Below are positions 45,372 through 53,809 of a stretch of 64,000 bases of DNA, piece after piece. Source of the DNA: Thalassospira lucentensis (lineage in GTDB: Bacteria; Pseudomonadota; Alphaproteobacteria; Rhodospirillales; Thalassospiraceae); assembly GCF_011806425.1 (NCBI RefSeq), contig NZ_JAATOV010000003.1, positions 558,001 through 622,000 on the forward strand. The letters are read 5' to 3'. A model generated the notes under the pieces. That model was not told the origin of the DNA. It saw only the letters and a program-made list of their open reading frames with translations, and made no database searches. Every line of letters starts with the position of its first letter. The first letter of the stretch is position 1. Both the position numbers and the translations under genes were made by a program.

Positions 45372-46577
45372 ATGACCGAAAAAATCGTTGTAAAAGACCT
45401 ATACAAAGTCTTTGGCGACCGACCTGATCAAGCAATGCAAATGATCAACAATGGCGTCGACAAAGACGAAATCTTTGACAAAACGGGACAAACCGTTGGC
45501 GTCTGCGGTGCAAACTTTACCGTTAAAGAGGGCGAAATATTTGTCGTTATGGGGCTTTCGGGTTCTGGCAAATCGACCTTGGTGCGACTGTTGAACCGCC
45601 TTATCGAACCGACATCTGGTCAGGTTTTGTATGACGGCGTTGATATCGCCGCCATGTCAGACGAAGAACTGCGCGATCTGCGCCGCCGCGATATGGCGAT
45701 GGTCTTCCAGTCCTTTGCACTGATGCCCCATCTTTCTGTGATTGATAACGCATCCTTTGGCCTTGAATTGGCCGGCATGGACGAAGAAGAACGCCACAAG
45801 CGTGCCTTGGTCGCCCTCGAACAGGTCGGACTGCCTGCGCACGCACATTCCTACCCCGACGAATTGTCGGGCGGCATGCAGCAGCGTGTTGGTCTTGCCC
45901 GTGCATTGGCCAACGACCCGGCCGTGATGCTGATGGATGAAGCGTTTTCTGCACTTGATCCATTGATCCGCACCGAAATGCAGGATGAACTCCTGACACT
46001 TCAGCGCGAACATAAACGCACGATCATCTTTATCTCGCACGATTTGGATGAAGCCATGCGGATCGGCGATCGCATCGCGATCATGGAAGGCGGCATTGTC
46101 GTGCAGGTCGGCACCCCAGAAGAAATTCTGAACAACCCGGCCAATGATTATGTCAAATCGTTCTTCCGCGGGGTGGATGTTTCCACCATCCTGAGTGCGA
46201 AAGACATTGCGTCCAAACGCGAAGTCACCGTGATCGAACGCGAAGGTGTTGGCCTTAAAACCGCGCTGAACCGTTTGAACAAGGAAGACCGCGACTTTGC
46301 CTATATCGTTGGTGACAAGCTTGACTTCCACGGCGTGATTTCGGTTGAAACCGTTGACGCGGCGATCAAAGCCGGGGCGGAAAAACTTTCTGCCGCCTTT
46401 ATCCCTGATATTGAACCTGTTTCCCATGACACGCAGCTTTCCGATTTGATCGGAACTGTGGCGCATGCGCCGTGCGGCGTGCCGGTGATTGGTGAAAACG
46501 GCAAATATATGGGCGTGATCAAGAAAGCCAACCTGTTGGCAACACTCGACCGTGAAGGAGATGGCACCAATGGCTGA
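45372..46577 (+). CDS. proV: Glycine betaine/proline ABC transporter ATP-binding protein ProV
   Basis: A 401-residue ATPase. Walker A is [10 protein letters not shown] (about residues 60-68), the signature LSGGMQQR is near 165, Walker B is [12 protein letters not shown], and the switch His is in [12 protein letters not shown]-terminal CBS-domain region (about 280-400), which senses ionic strength in this family, ends [19 protein letters not shown] precedes the ATG at 45372. From memory the sequence is close to enterobacterial ProV throughout. The stop overlaps proW by 8 bases. Confidence 0.94.
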   Translation: MTEKIVVKDLYKVFGDRPDQAMQMINNGVDKDEIFDKTGQTVGVCGANFTVKEGEIFVVMGLSGSGKSTLVRLLNRLIEPTSGQVLYDGVDIAAMSDEELRDLRRRDMAMVFQSFALMPHLSVIDNASFGLELAGMDEEERHKRALVALEQVGLPAHAHSYPDELSGGMQQRVGLARALANDPAVMLMDEAFSALDPLIRTEMQDELLTLQREHKRTIIFISHDLDEAMRIGDRIAIMEGGIVVQVGTPEEILNNPANDYVKSFFRGVDVSTILSAKDIASKREVTVIEREGVGLKTALNRLNKEDRDFAYIVGDKLDFHGVISVETVDAAIKAGAEKLSAAFIPDIEPVSHDTQLSDLIGTVAHAPCGVPVIGENGKYMGVIKKANLLATLDREGDGTNG

Positions 46578-47730
46578 TAACAGTAACCCTTGGGGCCAGG
46601 CCAGCCAGGCCGGTGCCGAAGACGCAGCAAGCAGCGGATCAGACGCGGCTGCCAGCAATCCGTGGGGCGGCGGTTCCGCCACACCAAGTCCCGATGCCGC
46701 AACCAGTGCCCCAGCACCGGCACCGGCAGCGGGCCCCGGTGGCGCAGGTGGTGGCGATGCCGCGGCGACGCCAGATTGGCTTTCGAACACGGCCCCTGCC
46801 CCGGAACACCATTTTGATATCCTTCATCCGTTTCACGACGCCCTGATCCCGCTTGATATCTGGGTCAATAACGGCCTTGATTGGGTTGTTTCTAATTTCC
46901 GTAGCGTGTTTCAGGCCATCCGTTGGCCGATTGATGCGGTTCTGTCCGGGGTTGAATCCGGTTTGCAGGCCACACCAGCCATCCTGATCATCGTTATCAT
47001 GGCGCTTGTTGCGTGGCAGCTTGCCGGGCGTCGCTTGGCAATTGGTACGTTGATTTCCATGACGGTTGTCGGCCTGATCGGCGCATGGTCCGAGGCGATG
47101 GTGACCCTGTCGCTGGTTCTGACATCGGTATTCTTCTGCGTTGTCATTGGTCTTCCGACCGGTATTTGGCTTGCGCGGAACGAACGCACATCCAACGCGG
47201 TGCGTCCGATCCTTGATGCCATGCAGACGACCCCTGCCTTCGTTTACCTTGTCCCCATCGTGATGCTGTTTGGTATCGGGAACGTGCCGGGTGTGGTTGT
47301 GACCATCATCTTTGCCTTGCCGCCGCTGATCCGCTTGACGATCCTGGGCATCCGCCAGGTGCCGGGTGACTTGGTCGAAGCTGCACGATCATTTGGTGCA
47401 AGTCCGCACCAGCTTCTGTTCCGTGTACAGCTGCCGCTTGCCATGCCGACCATTATGGCCGGTGTGAACCAGACGCTGATGCTGGCCCTTTCCATGGTTG
47501 TGATCGCATCGATGATTGCGGTTGGTGGCCTTGGTCAGATGGTTCTGCGTGGTATCGGCCGTCTTGATATGGGCCTTGCGACCATTGGTGGCGTTGGCAT
47601 TGTCCTTCTGGCCATCGTGCTTGATCGCATGACCCAGGCTTTGGGCAAGGATCAACGTTCCAAAGGTACGCGCCATTGGTATGACGCTGGCCCTGTTGGC
47701 GTCATCCGGTCCGTACTCAAGAAAAAATAA
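46570..47730 (+). CDS. proW: Glycine betaine/proline ABC transporter permease ProW
   Basis: A 386-residue permease. The first 75 residues are a hydrophilic Ala/Gly/Pro-rich tail with two SNPWG motifs. [23 protein letters not shown] follows (quoted in part), matching the extended N-terminus known in E. coli ProW. The membrane part has about six or seven segments and the EAA-like loop [37 protein letters not shown] precedes the ATG at 46570. It forms the channel with ProV and receives betaine from ProX. Confidence 0.94.
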   Translation: MADNSNPWGQASQAGAEDAASSGSDAAASNPWGGGSATPSPDAATSAPAPAPAAGPGGAGGGDAAATPDWLSNTAPAPEHHFDILHPFHDALIPLDIWVNNGLDWVVSNFRSVFQAIRWPIDAVLSGVESGLQATPAILIIVIMALVAWQLAGRRLAIGTLISMTVVGLIGAWSEAMVTLSLVLTSVFFCVVIGLPTGIWLARNERTSNAVRPILDAMQTTPAFVYLVPIVMLFGIGNVPGVVVTIIFALPPLIRLTILGIRQVPGDLVEAARSFGASPHQLLFRVQLPLAMPTIMAGVNQTLMLALSMVVIASMIAVGGLGQMVLRGIGRLDMGLATIGGVGIVLLAIVLDRMTQALGKDQRSKGTRHWYDAGPVGVIRSVLKKK

Positions 47731-47748
47731 TTACAATCAATAAGATAG

Positions 47749-47776
47749 CCGGTGGAACATTTCATCGTTCCACCGG
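47749..47776 (+). other. Intercistronic hairpin between proW and proX
   Basis: CCGGTGGAAC and GTTCCACCGG form a 10-bp perfect stem with an 8-base loop, 18 bases after the proW stop and 53 bases before proX. No T-run follows, so it is not a full terminator. It may protect the proX message from 5'-end decay or set the proW:proX ratio. Confidence 0.65.
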
Positions 47777-47829
47777 TTCTAAGAACGGGTGCACTTGGTG
47801 CCCCATGTCTAATCAACGAGGAGAAGCTC

Positions 47830-48843
47830 ATGACGATCCTGAAAAAACTTTCGACTGGTGCAGCGATTGCCGTTACCGGCTCAATGCTGTTGACCGGTGC
47901 GGCTTATGCGAACGAAATGCCGGGTGAAGGCGTTGAAGTTCAGCCGCTGAAAAGCTCGATCGCCGAAGAAACCTTCCAGACCGTCGTGGTCATGAAGGCT
48001 CTTGAAGAGCTGGGATACGACGTTAAAGACATCCAGGAAATCGAATACGCTGCTGGCCACGTTGCCATTGGCAACGGCGATGCGACCTTTATGGCCGATC
48101 ACTGGGATCCGCTGCACGCTGATTTCTACAAAGCCGCTGGCGGCGATGAAAAAATCTATCGCAAAGGTGTTTATTCACCGGGCGCGCTTCAGGGTTACCT
48201 GATCGACAAAAAAACCGCCGATAAATACAACATCACCAACATCGAACAGCTTAAAGATCCAAAGATCGCAGCCCTGTTTGATACCAATGATGATGGCACC
48301 GCCGATATGGCCGGTTGTAACCCGGGTTGGGGTTGTGAAGGTGTGATTGAAAACCACCTTGATGCCTATGGTCTGCGTGATACCGTAACCCACAATCAGG
48401 GTACGTACTCGGCAATCATCGCCGACACCATCACCCGTTACAAAGCCGGTGAACCGATCCTGTATTACACTTGGACCCCGTATTGGGTTTCGGGCGTTTT
48501 GGTCCCGGGTAAAGACGTAACCTGGCTGCAGGTTCCGTTCTCATCGCTTCCGGGTGAAAACAAAGACGCTGACACCGCCCTTCCGGACGGCAGCAACTAT
48601 GGCTTCCAGGTGAATAACCAGCGCATCATTGCCAACAAGGCATGGACGGATGAAAACCCGGCAGCTGCGAAACTGTTTGAAGTTATGGAACTGTCGGCAA
48701 ACGACATTTCGGCTGAAAACCTTGCAATGCGTAACGGCGAAAAATCCGCCGAAGACATCGCACGTCACGCTGATGCCTGGATCAAAGGTCATCGCGCAAC
48801 GTTCGACAAATGGCTCGACGAAGCCCGCGCTGCGGCTGAGTAA
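47830..48843 (+). CDS. proX: Glycine betaine/proline-binding periplasmic protein ProX
   Basis: A 337-residue binding protein. The signal peptide (about 1-25) ends at AYA. The three Trp-containing stretches that form the betaine aromatic box in ProX are all visible: FMADHWDPLHADFY, GCNPGWGCEGV with a likely Cys-Cys bridge, and YYTWTPYWVSGVL. CGAGGAGAAGCTC precedes the ATG at 47830. The mature protein is close to E. coli ProX as I remember it. A terminator follows the stop. Confidence 0.94.
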   Translation: MTILKKLSTGAAIAVTGSMLLTGAAYANEMPGEGVEVQPLKSSIAEETFQTVVVMKALEELGYDVKDIQEIEYAAGHVAIGNGDATFMADHWDPLHADFYKAAGGDEKIYRKGVYSPGALQGYLIDKKTADKYNITNIEQLKDPKIAALFDTNDDGTADMAGCNPGWGCEGVIENHLDAYGLRDTVTHNQGTYSAIIADTITRYKAGEPILYYTWTPYWVSGVLVPGKDVTWLQVPFSSLPGENKDADTALPDGSNYGFQVNNQRIIANKAWTDENPAAAKLFEVMELSANDISAENLAMRNGEKSAEDIARHADAWIKGHRATFDKWLDEARAAAE

Positions 48844-48889
48844 TCCACACGGTTACCGCGATCAGGTTTCAACTTGATCAGACAAAATC

Positions 48890-48926
48890 AAACACCCCGC
48901 AGGAGAAATCTTGTGGGGTGTTTTCG
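48890..48926 (+). terminator. Terminator of proVWX
   Basis: AACACCCCGCA and TGTGGGGTGTT form a stem with one unpaired base, a loop of about 10 bases and a short T-run, 47 bases after the proX stop. Confidence 0.8.
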
Positions 48927-49025
48927 TTTGGGGACACGCCCGCCACAATTGCCGATTGCAAAGTAGAACCAAGGCATGTTTAGTCAGACAAATAGCATAG
49001 ACCGCCGATGGCATTGGGGAGCCAC

Positions 49026-50465
49026 ATGAATCAGGACGAAACACTCGCACTTTGGAAACAGGGCAAAGAGGTCTGGAATGATTGGGCCCAAAAGATGCTG
49101 GCGGAACGCAAGGCATTGGAGGACAAAGGCGAGTGGGATGTCAATGTTGCGCCTTGGGGCGAACACCCCCAAAACGAGATAACTCAGAAATGGTTCGAAG
49201 ACGCCCGCGCCGTCTTTTCCTCAAAAGAAACGCCACACCTTTTTCCGGATGCGACCTCTTTTCAAGGCTGGCTATTTCCATCCGTCTCTGAATGGAACGC
49301 TGCGACCTTTATGGGTAAGGCGCGTTTCGATAGCGCGACCTTTGAGGGCAACGCGGACTTCGATAGCGCGACCTTTAAGGGTGAGGGGCGTTTCGATAGC
49401 GCGACCTTTGAGGGCAACGCGGACTTCAATAGCGCGGAATTTAAAGGCGTCGCGGGATTCAATAGCGCGACCTTTGAGGGCGTCGCGAAGTTCGATAGTG
49501 CGACCTTTGAGCACGACGCGGATTTCGATAGCGCGACCTTTAACGGCCACGCGTGGTTCATTAGCGCGACCTTTAAAGACGTCGCTTGGTTCAACAGCGC
49601 GACCTTTGAGCACGACGCGGATTTCGATAGCACGACCTTTAACGGCCACGCGTGGTTCGTTAGCGCGACCTTTAAGGACGTCGCGTGGTTCAATGGCGCG
49701 ACCTTTGAGCGCGACGCGGAGTTCAATAGCGTCTGCTTTGAAAAGCCAACCCGTTTTTCAGATGCACGGTTTAACACGAACGCCTCCTTTAACTCGGCCC
49801 AAATCAAACAAGCCTTTGACCTGAGTGGAGCACGGTTCAAAGAAGTGCCCGACTTCCGGCAAACTCATTGCGAAGAAGCGCCGTTGCTTGATGATGTCCA
49901 CATTGACAGCACCGTCATCAAGCAACGGAAATCTTCGCATTATCCGGATTTCACAGTCATCGCAAATTATCGCGCGCTCAAACGCCTTGCCATTCAGGGG
50001 CATGACCACAAGCACGAGGTTGAGTTCTTTGCGGAGGAACTGCGATCAAAACGACTGCTGGTCGATAAAAGATGGCATTGGGATTGGATTCTGAGCGGGA
50101 TTTTCCAGATCACCTCGGATTATGGACGCTCCATCCTGCGCCCGCTCCTGTTCTGGCTTCTTATCGTGGGCCTAAGCGCGACATCATACCTTCTTACGGC
50201 CAAGCAGTCGATGGACAAGGTTGCGTTGCAATGCGTCAAAGGTGAAGGCTGGCAATGGGTTTCTGCCATTCAGTTGGCCATTGGCAAGGGACTTTTGTTT
50301 CCGGGGATAGCGGATCGCACGCTTATTATGCAGGCATATGATTGCCTGTATGGCGACACAATCCCGACATTGACGTCAGCAGCACTCGGCCTTCAGACGC
50401 TGCTGTCCTCTGCCCTGCTCTTTTTAATCCTGCTTGGCATCCGCAACCGTTTCAAGCTGAAGTAG
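49026..50465 (+). CDS. Pentapeptide-repeat protein with C-terminal membrane domain
   Basis: A 479-residue protein. Residues about 1-85 are a soluble, partly helical head. Residues about 90-275 form a repeat domain of 11-residue units (F-x-S-A-T-F-x-G-x-A-x) like the Pentapeptide_3 family, expected to fold as a right-handed beta-helix. A link (YRALKRLAIQGHDHKHEVEFF) leads to two hydrophobic segments (about 375-395 and 450-475) enclosing a loop with KGLLFPGI. This C-terminal arrangement occurs in pentapeptide proteins annotated as ion-channel-like. GGGGAGCCAC precedes the ATG at 49026. Function is unknown; the location between two betaine transporters hints at, but does not prove, an osmotic role. 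Confidence 0.82.
   Translation: MNQDETLALWKQGKEVWNDWAQKMLAERKALEDKGEWDVNVAPWGEHPQNEITQKWFEDARAVFSSKETPHLFPDATSFQGWLFPSVSEWNAATFMGKARFDSATFEGNADFDSATFKGEGRFDSATFEGNADFNSAEFKGVAGFNSATFEGVAKFDSATFEHDADFDSATFNGHAWFISATFKDVAWFNSATFEHDADFDSTTFNGHAWFVSATFKDVAWFNGATFERDAEFNSVCFEKPTRFSDARFNTNASFNSAQIKQAFDLSGARFKEVPDFRQTHCEEAPLLDDVHIDSTVIKQRKSSHYPDFTVIANYRALKRLAIQGHDHKHEVEFFAEELRSKRLLVDKRWHWDWILSGIFQITSDYGRSILRPLLFWLLIVGLSATSYLLTAKQSMDKVALQCVKGEGWQWVSAIQLAIGKGLLFPGIADRTLIMQAYDCLYGDTIPTLTSAALGLQTLLSSALLFLILLGIRNRFKLK
49302..49740 (+). repeat. 33-base tandem repeats inside the pentapeptide-repeat gene
   Basis: About 13 near-identical 33-base units (core GCGACCTTT...GCG...TTC.ATAGC) lie in phase with the codons, and more degenerate units extend to about 49850. 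A higher-order 99-base block (three units, encoding FEHDADF to KDVAWF) occurs twice in a row, at about 49506-49604 and 49605-49703, which points to recent unequal duplication. Confidence 0.85.
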
Positions 50466-50504
50466 ACACAGCAGAACTATGATTTTCAACGGCTTTCGGC
50501 TTGG

Positions 50505-51188
50505 TTAGTCCTGTATCTCCATCATGACCTCGTTGCGGCGCATCGACGGCAGTGTCCATGGTGGGTTATAGAAGGCATATTTGGGTGGGCCGAATACCGA
50601 CAAACTGTTGTCGGTGATATAGGTTTTTAGCTTTTCTTCGTGTTCTTGAACGTTTTCATCAGACGTCGTGCCAGCAAAGGTGATGACCACATACTTCTTG
50701 GCGGGCACCTGTTTTAGGCTGACGCGTTGATTGACCGGGTCTGGCAGCGTTTCCATGCTGTATTTTGATGGCATGACAAAGCTGACCGTCCATTCATCGC
50801 CAGAAGATTGTTGCTGCACGGGTGCGGTCATGGCGATTTCGGTGCTTTTTTGCTGTTGCACCGGTGCGGTCATCGCGATGTCTTGTTTGACTTTGTTATT
50901 GCCGAAAATGTAATCGGCAAGCAAACGGAACCCATCGCCAATGGCGTCTTTGCGCGATCCATCAAGGGTGACTTCTGCGATGATGATTGGCGGGTATTGC
51001 CGCACCTCAAACGCGCCGTCGGACGACACCACATCGTAGTCGGGCGTTTCCACATCACTCATGACCGGCCCCACGGCAACAGCACTGACACCGACAACAA
51101 CCAAAATACCCGCAATCGTCAAAATCCATTTTTTTCTCAATCGTCTTTTCCGTTTTAATGTCCGTATTTGGGTAACGCGCCGCATCAT
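50505..51188 (-). CDS. SOUL family heme-binding protein, membrane-anchored
   Basis: A 227-residue protein. The N-terminal 20 residues are strongly basic and are followed by one transmembrane helix (about 21-43). The SOUL domain follows: YDVVSSDGAFEVRQYPP, two copies of EIAMTAPVQQQ-like sequence (DIAMTAPVQQQ and EIAMTAPVQQQ), and YAFYNPPWTLPSMRRNEVM. SOUL proteins bind heme or related tetrapyrroles in some organisms; the bacterial role is unclear. It is followed after 8 bases by the DCC-family gene on the minus strand when read upstream, so the two are probably co-transcribed. Confidence 0.87.
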   Translation of the reverse strand: MMRRVTQIRTLKRKRRLRKKWILTIAGILVVVGVSAVAVGPVMSDVETPDYDVVSSDGAFEVRQYPPIIIAEVTLDGSRKDAIGDGFRLLADYIFGNNKVKQDIAMTAPVQQQKSTEIAMTAPVQQQSSGDEWTVSFVMPSKYSMETLPDPVNQRVSLKQVPAKKYVVITFAGTTSDENVQEHEEKLKTYITDNSLSVFGPPKYAFYNPPWTLPSMRRNEVMMEIQD

Positions 51189-51195
51189 AATATGT

Positions 51196-51570
51196 TCACG
51201 GTGTGTGATGATGGGCGGCGATTTGACAGTGAGTCAGGCGTTTAAAACGCCAATTGGCAAATTTTCGATAGGCGAAATTGGCGATCTGGCGAATGATCGG
51301 CAGACGGACGAATACCGCCAAAATGCGCCAGCGTTTTAACTGCGACCAGATCAGGATGAAGGCATCAACACCAATATGCATCTGCCCCTGTTGGTCTTTG
51401 GCATGAAGCAGTTTCAAGGCCTGGGAAACAGAAATGCCTTGTTGTTTAAGGGCTTCGTCGCTTTCGGTAACATCCTGCCAATCGAAAACACCGCTTGGTG
51501 CGATGGTCCGATAGTGATCAATTTCGCGGGCACATAAGCCACATTTGCCGTCGTAAAATACCGTAATCAT
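51196..51570 (-). CDS. DCC family thiol-disulfide oxidoreductase-like protein (DUF393)
   Basis: A 124-residue protein of the DUF393 family with the defining DGxCxLC motif at the N-terminus (FYDGKCGLCAREI, C10 and C13). The rest fits the thioredoxin-like fold of this family, including AFILIWSQLKRWRILA. It lies just upstream of the SOUL gene on the minus strand with a 7-base gap. A redox role is presumed from the Cys pair, without direct proof. Confidence 0.87.
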   Translation of the reverse strand: MITVFYDGKCGLCAREIDHYRTIAPSGVFDWQDVTESDEALKQQGISVSQALKLLHAKDQQGQMHIGVDAFILIWSQLKRWRILAVFVRLPIIRQIANFAYRKFANWRFKRLTHCQIAAHHHTP

Positions 51571-51841
51571 CTATAGCCCCAATTTGGTGGCAGCGTTTTT
51601 GGCAACGACGTTTGCCTTTGAAGCGCTTTGGCGCGCCACATCAGATCATTATACGTTGTTTGCGGTTGTGTGGATTATCTGCCACCTAAAACACCCCTGC
51701 CCTTTGACCAGCACCGCAGCGATGTCACCAACTTTGGCAGGACATCTTTGAGGCGGGTCGATTTACGGTCGCGCGGGCGGCATGATCTTGGTAGGCTTAT
51801 ACGCTCGTTGGTTTAATGAGCAGATCGGGCAAAGCGCCATT

Positions 51842-52705
51842 ATGTTTCCAGAACAATTGAATGTGCCATTGGGCAAGTGGGTCAATCAGTTTGTTGATTG
51901 GCTGGTGATCAATTATGGGGCTGGATTTGAGGCCTTTGCCGACAGTCTGCTGACCGTTTTGGTCGCCCTGGAGCAAGTATTGCGCGGCGCACCTTGGTGG
52001 GTGGTTTTGATCGTGATTGCCGCGATTACGTGGCACGCATCAAAAAACTGGAAACTGGCCACGGGGCTTGTGATTGCGATGTTTGCCATTGGCGTTCTTG
52101 GTCTTTGGGACAAGGCAATGCAGACCTTGGCCCTGATGATTGTTGCAACATCACTTGCGGTCATTATTGGCGTTCCGGTCGGCATTGCCATGGCCATATC
52201 CAACCGACTTCGCGCCGTGATGCTCCCGATCCTTGATACCATGCAAACCATGCCGAGCTTTGTTTACTTAATCCCTGCCCTGATGCTGTTTGGGTTGGGT
52301 AAGGTTCCCGCCATTTTGGCAACGGTAATTTATGCTGCACCACCTCTTATCCGTTTGACGGATTTGGGCATTCGTCTTGTTGATCAAGAAGTCCTTGAAG
52401 CATCGCGGTCCTTTGGCGCAAGCCGCAAACAAATCCTGTTTGGCGTACAACTGCCCCTGGCCCTTCCGAATATTATGGCGGGCATTAATCAAACGACGAT
52501 GATGTCCATTTCAATGGTGGTGATCGCATCCATGATTGGTGCGCGTGGCCTTGGCGAGCAGGTCTTGATGGGTATTCAGCGCTTGGATGTGGGGGCTGGT
52601 ATGGAAGCCGGGATTGCCATTGTGTTGCTGGCCGTGGTGTTTGACCGGATCGGACAGGCATATGGCAAACGATCCCAACGCAGCCATGCGGAGGATAAGT
52701 CATGA
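51842..52705 (+). CDS. Betaine/choline-type ABC transporter permease, second system
   Basis: A 287-residue ProW-type permease without the long N-terminal tail of the first copy. It begins MFPEQLNVPLGKWVNQFVDW and has about six transmembrane segments and the loop ASRSFGASRKQILFGVQLPLA. An in-frame start at 51782 adds 20 residues; neither start has a strong ribosome-binding site. The stop overlaps the next ATPase start by 4 bases. No binding-protein gene is adjacent; the copy at 43493 may serve it. Confidence 0.87.
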   Translation: MFPEQLNVPLGKWVNQFVDWLVINYGAGFEAFADSLLTVLVALEQVLRGAPWWVVLIVIAAITWHASKNWKLATGLVIAMFAIGVLGLWDKAMQTLALMIVATSLAVIIGVPVGIAMAISNRLRAVMLPILDTMQTMPSFVYLIPALMLFGLGKVPAILATVIYAAPPLIRLTDLGIRLVDQEVLEASRSFGASRKQILFGVQLPLALPNIMAGINQTTMMSISMVVIASMIGARGLGEQVLMGIQRLDVGAGMEAGIAIVLLAVVFDRIGQAYGKRSQRSHAEDKS

Positions 52706-53730
52706 GCTATATCGAAATCCGCAATATTTTCAAAATCTTTGGCCCCACCCCCGACACCGGCCTTTCGTTGGCAAGGGGCGGTGTGAACAAGGACGAAATC
52801 CTTGCCCGAACGGGAAATACCGTTGGGCTTCATGATGTTTCGCTGTCGATTGAACAGGGTGAAACCTTTGTCGTGATGGGGTTATCTGGATCGGGTAAAT
52901 CAACCTTGATCCGCCACCTTAATCGTTTGATTGATCCGACAGCGGGCCAAGTGACGTTTGGTGGCGAAGATATCCTGGCGATGGATATTCCAACCTTAAA
53001 TGCGTTTCGACGCAAACGTCTTGGCATGGTGTTTCAGCGTTTCGGACTGCTACCCCATCGCAATGTGATCGATAACGTTGCCTATGGCCTTGAAATTCAA
53101 GGTGTAGACCGATCAACACGGCAAGAAGCTGCGGCCAAGTGGATTTCGCGGGTTGGTTTGGCCGGGTATGAAAGCAAATTCCCCGACCAGCTGTCGGGCG
53201 GCATGCAGCAGCGCGTTGGTCTGGCCCGCGCCCTTGCCACCGACCCAGAAGTTTTGTTGATGGATGAAGCTTTTTCAGCACTTGATCCGCTTATTCGTAG
53301 TGACATGCAGGACGAGTTGATGAAGCTTCAGGAGGAGCTTCACAAAACCATTGTGTTTATTACCCACGATCTAGATGAGGCACTTAAAATTGGTGACCGG
53401 ATCGCGATCCTGAAAGATGGTAAACTGGTTCAGGTTGGTCGCCCCGAAGAAATCATCCTTCATCCAGCGGACGCCTATGTCGAGGCATTTACGCGCGATG
53501 TGAACCGCGGGCGGGTCATCCGTGCGCGCAGTATTATGCGCCCGATTGAGGACGGCCTACCGGCCCATGATCCGAATTATATCGTCGATGAGAACGAACG
53601 CCTTGAGGATATTATCGCTAAATCACTTTCAACCGAGAGTCCAATTGGCGTCAAAGATACTACCAACGGTATAGTCGGCCTTATCGAAAGGCATAGAATT
53701 GTAGAAATAATAACACCCACAAGCCCGTAA
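52702..53730 (+). CDS. Betaine/choline-type ABC transporter ATP-binding protein, second system
   Basis: A 342-residue ProV/OpuAA-type ATPase: Walker [11 protein letters not shown] (about residue 60), signature LSGGMQQR, Walker [13 protein letters not shown], and FITHDLDEAL. After the ATPase core only about 60 residues remain, so it lacks a full pair of CBS domains seen in the first copy (401 residues). Ionic-strength control through CBS domains may therefore be absent. It is coupled to the permease gene. Confidence 0.88.
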   Translation: MSYIEIRNIFKIFGPTPDTGLSLARGGVNKDEILARTGNTVGLHDVSLSIEQGETFVVMGLSGSGKSTLIRHLNRLIDPTAGQVTFGGEDILAMDIPTLNAFRRKRLGMVFQRFGLLPHRNVIDNVAYGLEIQGVDRSTRQEAAAKWISRVGLAGYESKFPDQLSGGMQQRVGLARALATDPEVLLMDEAFSALDPLIRSDMQDELMKLQEELHKTIVFITHDLDEALKIGDRIAILKDGKLVQVGRPEEIILHPADAYVEAFTRDVNRGRVIRARSIMRPIEDGLPAHDPNYIVDENERLEDIIAKSLSTESPIGVKDTTNGIVGLIERHRIVEIITPTSP

Positions 53731-53809
53731 GAGCCCCATAATCACTTGCCTTTCCACCTTTACGCGTATAGCAAACGGTGCTGTGGGGTACGGGAAATCA
53801 GGGTGCGAA

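Noticed and set aside
45657-46790. A 377-codon open frame on the minus strand opposite proV and the start of proW
   Set aside because: It runs antisense to two clear genes, its translation has low-complexity and no family motif, and it has no ribosome-binding site. It reflects codon bias of the sense genes.
46570-46800. The Ala/Gly/Pro-rich N-terminus of ProW as an oddity or wrong start
   Set aside because: E. coli ProW has a similar hydrophilic extension with an NPW motif, as I remember it, so this is a family feature.
49302-49740. CRISPR-like regular repeats
   Set aside because: The units are tandem without unique spacers, in phase with codons of a good gene, and vary as protein repeats do.
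49249-49840. Long open frames in other frames and on both strands across the pentapeptide repeats
   Set aside because: The 33-base period keeps every frame free of stops if one unit is free of stops. The translated repeats (such as STARPL-type units) are by-products.
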